A DNA stretch of 64,000 bases. Source: Chamaecyparis obtusa (taxonomy: Eukaryota > Streptophyta > Pinopsida > Cupressales > Cupressaceae). A program made the position numbers and the translations under genes. Location of the stretch: contig BSBK01006357.1 in the NCBI GenBank assembly GCA_027943335.1, forward strand, positions 453,001 through 517,000. The letters run 5' to 3'. Below are positions 60,401-64,000 of the stretch, one piece after another (the stretch's first letter is position 1; each line of letters opens with the position of its first letter). The notes under the pieces are model-generated. The model did not search any database. It saw only the letters and a program-made list of their open reading frames with translations, and had not been told where the DNA came from.

Positions 60401-60561
60401 ACAATCAGTTCTCCATAGCAGATCACATGATTGAACTCTCTGCAGAAGTCCAAATTGCTATACAAACATGTAAGATTCTGCAAGAAAGTTGGGACAGAAC
60501 CCTGGCACTAATAATGAAGGTACATTCTGATTTCTTATCAAATTTTGGATTCTCTCTGTAA
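57409..60561 (+). CDS. Element E ORF2: intact 1050-aa protein of unknown function
   Basis: Open from ATG 57409 (context ACCATGG) to TAA 60559-60561. Residues 1-345 look globular and helical: LPRNFRDKWVRYILSRVHDG, IEITKKMIHQVTGLPMLNKA, FGSLLVCLFFYVQKFFPSKG. About 400-450 is Lys/Glu-rich with the basic patch PAKKKGKV, a possible nuclear signal. About 455-625 is mixed. About 640-780 is Ser/Thr/Pro-rich and low complexity. About 785-1050 is a long coiled coil. No protease, integrase, RT, RNase H or envelope motif is seen. The N-terminal part resembles the loose 'putative plant transposon protein' type found beside plant transposons; that assignment is tentative. Its intactness in a 7-kb element suggests recent selection or recent insertion. 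Confidence 0.85.
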   Translation: MASSSTSVKKGSDMLVQGEWKAPDFKIVPAIAAALDPNGAQSQIPPKVLLINNIRNHFNCSIQEMGNLELDIVREELCVDSILKPEHKHLEDKGLVHIAHLPRNFRDKWVRYILSRVHDGKIWLEQPIEITKKMIHQVTGLPMLNKAKTTKTLGQTELEKKTLAEWDGRGMKVSSITDAELKFGTHIIAHKIYSSSRQNSVSCEAVDLAYKVVKNNLTFDLADLLLKQFNKNMESIKTSKNNPCKFGSLLVCLFFYVQKFFPSKGKVVWRKDVPVLYEINEYIAEMGENFESIMDNYFESFKEKMNDRFRIPQKLVEDYKDDICFMVDCDNVYIQAVKPRTVYVKPLPYEVNIDETKNIIEALLNQPVNPKAPYFGTYDEAKMRIELSIKLPQVVNKGKKRIAKMQMITEEKEEIGEKEEEKDEKTEEPEPAKKKGKVFITKASVPPTAVFTRRNTRGKADKAEKADKDIVFKRPPLSLQEKLKLFRDGSGSGVSNIKSLRYETRSEAEQKEIEDAVVEKMGQWKYSPEEITPQVPAVLLNPIKMRWSNARQTVIDIFDQNLRQLMPSLNNDEVKKALKENENKMTLKFNTCLILINNIESVVKAAKATWKNIYHLHQPSIETVIIKDIEDDSDEQEEDTEVDDTVRIAAEVIASFPTSPVKVSSSSPETPSSMVVTTSTFVQSFPATSEAATISSTELQSPAPSSFPAVSLPAFESSSVNILSSPVESIPVSIASPTLSTVTTTRALSTDKPKALPSIKFLGKNIVEDIDLDEEIEIPTLDFANLSADQMQNIGEILQRKAKQKKLKEERDKEYQIIKDAKDILSDALGIKVDSSQHVLLQLAEAVEKYNEDSSGIEKLVERAEKRFNNKVLEHIAQHIAINQVELSSVLTNIESIYSNATSLLARLCNFAEFTKDAKDKMNKMDEDMKISIQKLQLEPSSSSAHHMKISHLSNMQYDLLKEDSRIRSTLLDIQHMILPIMNTMYKHIEHSRTLIHDNQFSIADHMIELSAEVQIAIQTCKILQESWDRTLALIMKVHSDFLSNFGFSL

Positions 60562-60802
60562 ATAACTTGTATATGCACCTTTGGCATTATCGTCAAAAAG
60601 GGGGAGATATGTATAGAAGGAGAGATATGTATACAGTTATAGATTTGTATAAGAAACAGTTAGCACATTGAAAGGGGGAGACAATGTATAAAGCCCTATA
60701 ACAAAGACAAATTTTGAAAAATCAAAATAAAAACTCAGCATGATTCGTGTATATAAATTTTGGCCAATAAGTGTTTTTGTCACTAATGCCAAAGGGGGAG
60801 AT
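60562..60802 (+). other. E 3' untranslated region and polypurine tract
   Basis: Three GGGGGAGA-type purine runs at about 60598-60606, 60675-60682 and 60791-60802. Only the last abuts the LTR. Confidence 0.8.
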
Positions 60803-61943
60803 TGTTGGCATTAAGCAGAATTGCCACTAGTGACAACACTTATTTGCATTCTGGATGTAAACCGAGCAGACAGTGCAAACCGAGCAGACAGTGCAAACCG
60901 AGCAGTCAGTGTAAACCGAGCAGATAGTGCAAACCGAGCAGACAGTGCAAACCGAGCAGACAGTGCAAACCGAGCAGACAGTGCAAACCGAGCAGACAGT
61001 GGAAACCGAGCAAGTTAGTACAAACCGATCAGGACAATGTAAACTGAGTAACATCTTGTCTACCGAGTCACCAATGCTTACCGAGTTCAATACCTACCGA
61101 GTGATCAGTATGAACCGTGCCTTCACTTCTACCGAGTGCATGACGATGCCGAGTAATGCAGTGGACGCCGAGTATCAGAAAGTCACCGAGTCAGTTTGAA
61201 GGAACCGAGTAACCATATTTGGGCCGACTTAGTAGCACTTATGTTTATTTGTCAAGCCGACTGTATAATTGTAATTGTAATTAATTGTTTGAGACTTGTA
61301 TATAAACAATGTTGTAGAAATAAAAGATGCAATACAAGTAATGAAATATATGAAGTAGAATATATGTGAAAGAGAAGGAAAGGCAGAAATAAGTGAATTA
61401 CAGAAAGCTTCAGAAGTATAAGATACAGCAAAGACAAATTCATCACAGAAGGTGATCAGTACATCAGCGAATCTCATTCAGCAATCCAGTTGCAAAGCAG
61501 AGATCTACCGTTTCATTCTAACAGGTGAATCAGTACTAAATCCTTTAACCGGGTAGACTTAACAATCTTTGTAAAAATCTCTTTACCGAGTGCATACTTC
61601 ACTGTATGTTTGTAAATCCTTTAACAGGGTGGATTTAGCAATCCTTATTGCTCCTAACAGGGCAGATCATCAGAAGTGATCAAATTGTAAGCCTTAACCG
61701 GCCAACTTTATTCTGCAGTATTAAAGCTTTGTGGGTTTCATCCCCACCCCAGTTTTACTTTCTTTTGGAAGGTTTCTGGGTAACCAAATCTATGTGTCAT
61801 TATTGTGAATGTTTTTAAGTTTCATGCTCTCTGTATGCAAAGGTTAAAAGGTAAATTATATGTTAAAATTAAAAGAAAATTTGGAGTTACTGATTCACCC
61901 CTCCCCTCTCAGTAACTCGGTTAATTCCTGAATATTTCCAACA
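60803..61943 (+). mobile_element. Element E 3' LTR
   Basis: 1141 bp. Eight 18-bp units at 60859-61002 plus the variant unit. Hairpin at 61731-61747. It keeps the terminal CA next to the target GGTAG, unlike the 3' LTRs of A and B. Confidence 0.95.
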
Positions 61944-61948
61944 GGTAG

Positions 61949-64000
61949 ATGGCTCCCATAGGTGCCAGGGCCCAAAGTGGTCGCTAGGAAATCCTATGGG
62001 TGGGTTCTTAATCAAGTGATATCCATAAAATAAACTTGGGTTATGGGTGGGTTTAAATATAACAAAATATAAATGATATAATGGTCCACATAGACCTGTT
62101 GGAGTACCAGGGCCATGTGTATTGTTAGTAAGGATCCTAGTTAGGGGGTACCAGGGTCCATGGCTGCTAGGAAGGATCCCAACCTGAAAGGCTATGTGAT
62201 GACACTCACCTAGTTGGTTTGTTAGAACCCTTACTCTTGTGATGTGATGTTTTGTTTTGCCTATGTGTTATGTTTTTCCCTTTTTGGTTCTTTGATGTTT
62301 ATGGCGAAGATCCTTTATGGCCATAGATTGCCTTATTGTTTGTGTGAACATTGGTTCTATCTCCTAGCATAGGGGAGTGGAACTTCACGGTTTCACATAG
62401 TTGGGTGGTTAAACATTTTCGAGGTATTGTTTATGGTTCCATGGATGACTTTTCCTTTAGATTCATGCTTGGGAGTTGTTCAAGATTCTACTTCCATATC
62501 ATGTACTTCAATGTATTTTAATTCAAATGTATTGATCTATTGTAAGCCCTTAATGGGCAATGCAATGTAATTGAAAAAGATGAACTATGTAATGGGTAGG
62601 GTAGTTTTAGGAACAGTGGAAAAGGGATGTTCATTTGTAATATGAAACTTTTGTAATGAAGGATTTCAATTGTAAAATTATATCCTATCTCTCTCTATGC
62701 TATTGTTGATGTAAATATGAAATGCATTGCGAAAAGTAATGAACTCTTAATGCAAAGTTTAATTATGATTTGAAAGGATAAATGATTCATGCTTAGAACA
62801 TATGTAATTATGAAAGGAATTGATAGTTAAAGTATTCAATTAAAAATGAAATCAAAGTATATAGAATAAGTCTTAATGTTATATCTTACCTTATTCTTTA
62901 TTAAAAGTTAAAAGTTAAAAGTTGATAGAAATAAAAGAGAAATCATAAGGAATGAAAATTAACCTAGTAACTTATGGAAAATGAAACTTTAAGATTTGAT
63001 GTTATCTTATGCACATAGAATAAAGATAAGGATGAAGGAATGAATGAATCAGTAATGTTAACTTTGGTAAAAAATGTTAGGGAACTTGTAGGGGCATGTT
63101 CATACTTAAGAGTTAGGAAGCAAACAATGTGTTGGTTTTTTTTTTTTTTTTTTTTTTTACAATTCTTGGAATTTTAGACCTTCTCCTTCCGGGTTCCCTA
63201 GTGGGGCATTATAGAGTATGCAAGAAAACCCACCTTCATTGAAAGCTTATTAGTGAAGTCAACTTTATTGAAGTTTTATAAGGGTCTCATTAAAGGTAGA
63301 AATCAACAAAGGATTGAAATTTTGTTTAAGGGTGTAAATTAAAAATACATAACATATGAAAGCCAAATTATATATTATAAGTAGTAGTTCAAAAGAAAAA
63401 ATATCCCATGACCTTGATTGAGTTAATCTTCCTACACCCCTAATTCATGAGTTGTGACTCATAAGAACACATCTCTTTTAACTAAGAAAGATTTAATTTT
63501 TGTTTGTCAAAATTTTAGTAGTGCTTCACAAGAATTTACATCTCTCATGACCATGAAGGTCCACTTAGCACTCGTTACATCCAACTGATGTTTATATAAG
63601 TGAAGCATAGGAACTTCCATGGAGGCCAACCATCCTGGTACTACTACAAATAAAACATGTTTAATTGTGGATTTTAGACCATAATCAAGCCCACTTAACA
63701 TGTTAGCTTGTTTTCAAAAGCTTCAAAAAGTGTTAGTCCTACGCACCATTCATTAGAACTCCCTAGTTCATTTATTTTTAGGTATGTTGTTTTCAAATTA
63801 TGTGATGATTTAGTAGCTCACAAGACTAAAGCTATATAAATTCTTTGGAGATCATCCTTTCTAGAATTCAACTATGGAGATTCTCGACAAATAAACTCAC
63901 TTTCCAAATCGTGCTTGATTTAACAACAAAGTTATTGTTTTATGCACCTAAATGATGTTGAGTTTAAATCTTTCACATTATAATAAAAAAACATCTAACT
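61949..64000. other. gene-free flank right of element E
   Basis: The first 350 bp carry repeated phrases such as ACCAGGGCCATG and TACCAGGGTCCATGG and continue the sequence left of E (54400-54543); they look like part of an older repeat that E struck. The rest is AT-rich. A poly(T) run of 23 lies at 63136-63158. No reading frame looks coding on either strand. Confidence 0.6.
63136..63158. repeat. poly(T) run of 23
   Basis: Uninterrupted T homopolymer. It could be the A-tail of a small retroposed sequence on the minus strand, but I see no target duplication. Confidence 0.9.

Larger units (their letters stand above)
54549..61943 (+). mobile_element. Element E: young non-autonomous LTR retrotransposon with a 1050-aa ORF
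   Basis: 7395 bp. LTRs of 1159 and 1141 bp start TGTTGGCATTAAGC and end TTTCCAACA. Exact target duplication GGTAG at 54544-54548 and 61944-61948. Outside a repeat-number difference I count only about eight substitutions between LTRs, so insertion is recent. Initiator-Met primer site and purine tract AAAGGGGGAGAT (60791-60802) are perfect. The inside holds a Gag-like ORF and a long ORF, both open, and no protease, integrase, RT or RNase H. LTR style and primer site match copia elements, whose enzymes it may borrow. Confidence 0.95.

Noticed and set aside
63507..63701. 64-aa minus-strand ORF
   Set aside because: Short, no domain, in gene-free flank.

Overview
This is nuclear DNA from a plant, with no recognisable cellular gene. 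It is a stack of retrotransposons, all on the + strand, inserted into each other and then decayed. The nesting, the plant-type LINE with RNase H, and a stop-codon pattern dominated by CAG-to-TAG fit a large, heavily methylated seed-plant genome. A gymnosperm is possible, but I cannot prove it from this window.

Layout. Positions 1-8968 are AT-rich, gene-free DNA with old duplications, one decayed unrecognised reading frame (3105-3536), and a roughly 440-bp unit, repeated three times, carrying a Ty3 integrase remnant (5937-7399). Positions 8974-48527 are one Ty1/copia element (called A here), about 7.4 kb of its own DNA with target duplication GAATA, split by three insertions. Element C is a Ty3-like gag-protease element without reverse transcriptase (9815-27035), sitting in A's 5' LTR. 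Element B is another copia (31287-38250), between A's reverse transcriptase and RNase H. Element D is a Ty3 chromovirus (38836-46789), in A's 3' untranslated region. Inside C sits a 9.4-kb LINE, F (11657-21044), with ORF1, ORF2 and a third ORF. That third ORF is in turn broken by an LTR-like insert, G (about 19783-20648). The depth is therefore host > A > C > F > G.

Positions 48533-54543 are gene-free: two tandem duplications, a 220-bp (AT)n tract, and a GC-rich segment sandwiched between two (TA)n arrays. Positions 54549-61943 are a young LTR element, E, with exact target duplication GGTAG and nearly identical LTRs. E carries an intact zinc-knuckle Gag and an intact 1050-aa ORF of unknown function, but no protease, integrase or reverse transcriptase, so it must depend on another element. 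Positions 61949-64000 are gene-free flank.

How the parts relate. A, B and D have recognisable gag-pol modules with many stops. C and E lack pol and would need enzymes in trans. A, B and E share a leader design: a CCTTTAACAGGG-type motif cluster followed by a short hairpin about 200 nt before the LTR end. The stem pairing is kept although its bases differ between families. The LINE's ORF3 and E's 1050-aa ORF have a similar overall layout (globular domain, basic patch, acidic or low-complexity linker, coiled coil). These are the strongest candidates for something undescribed.
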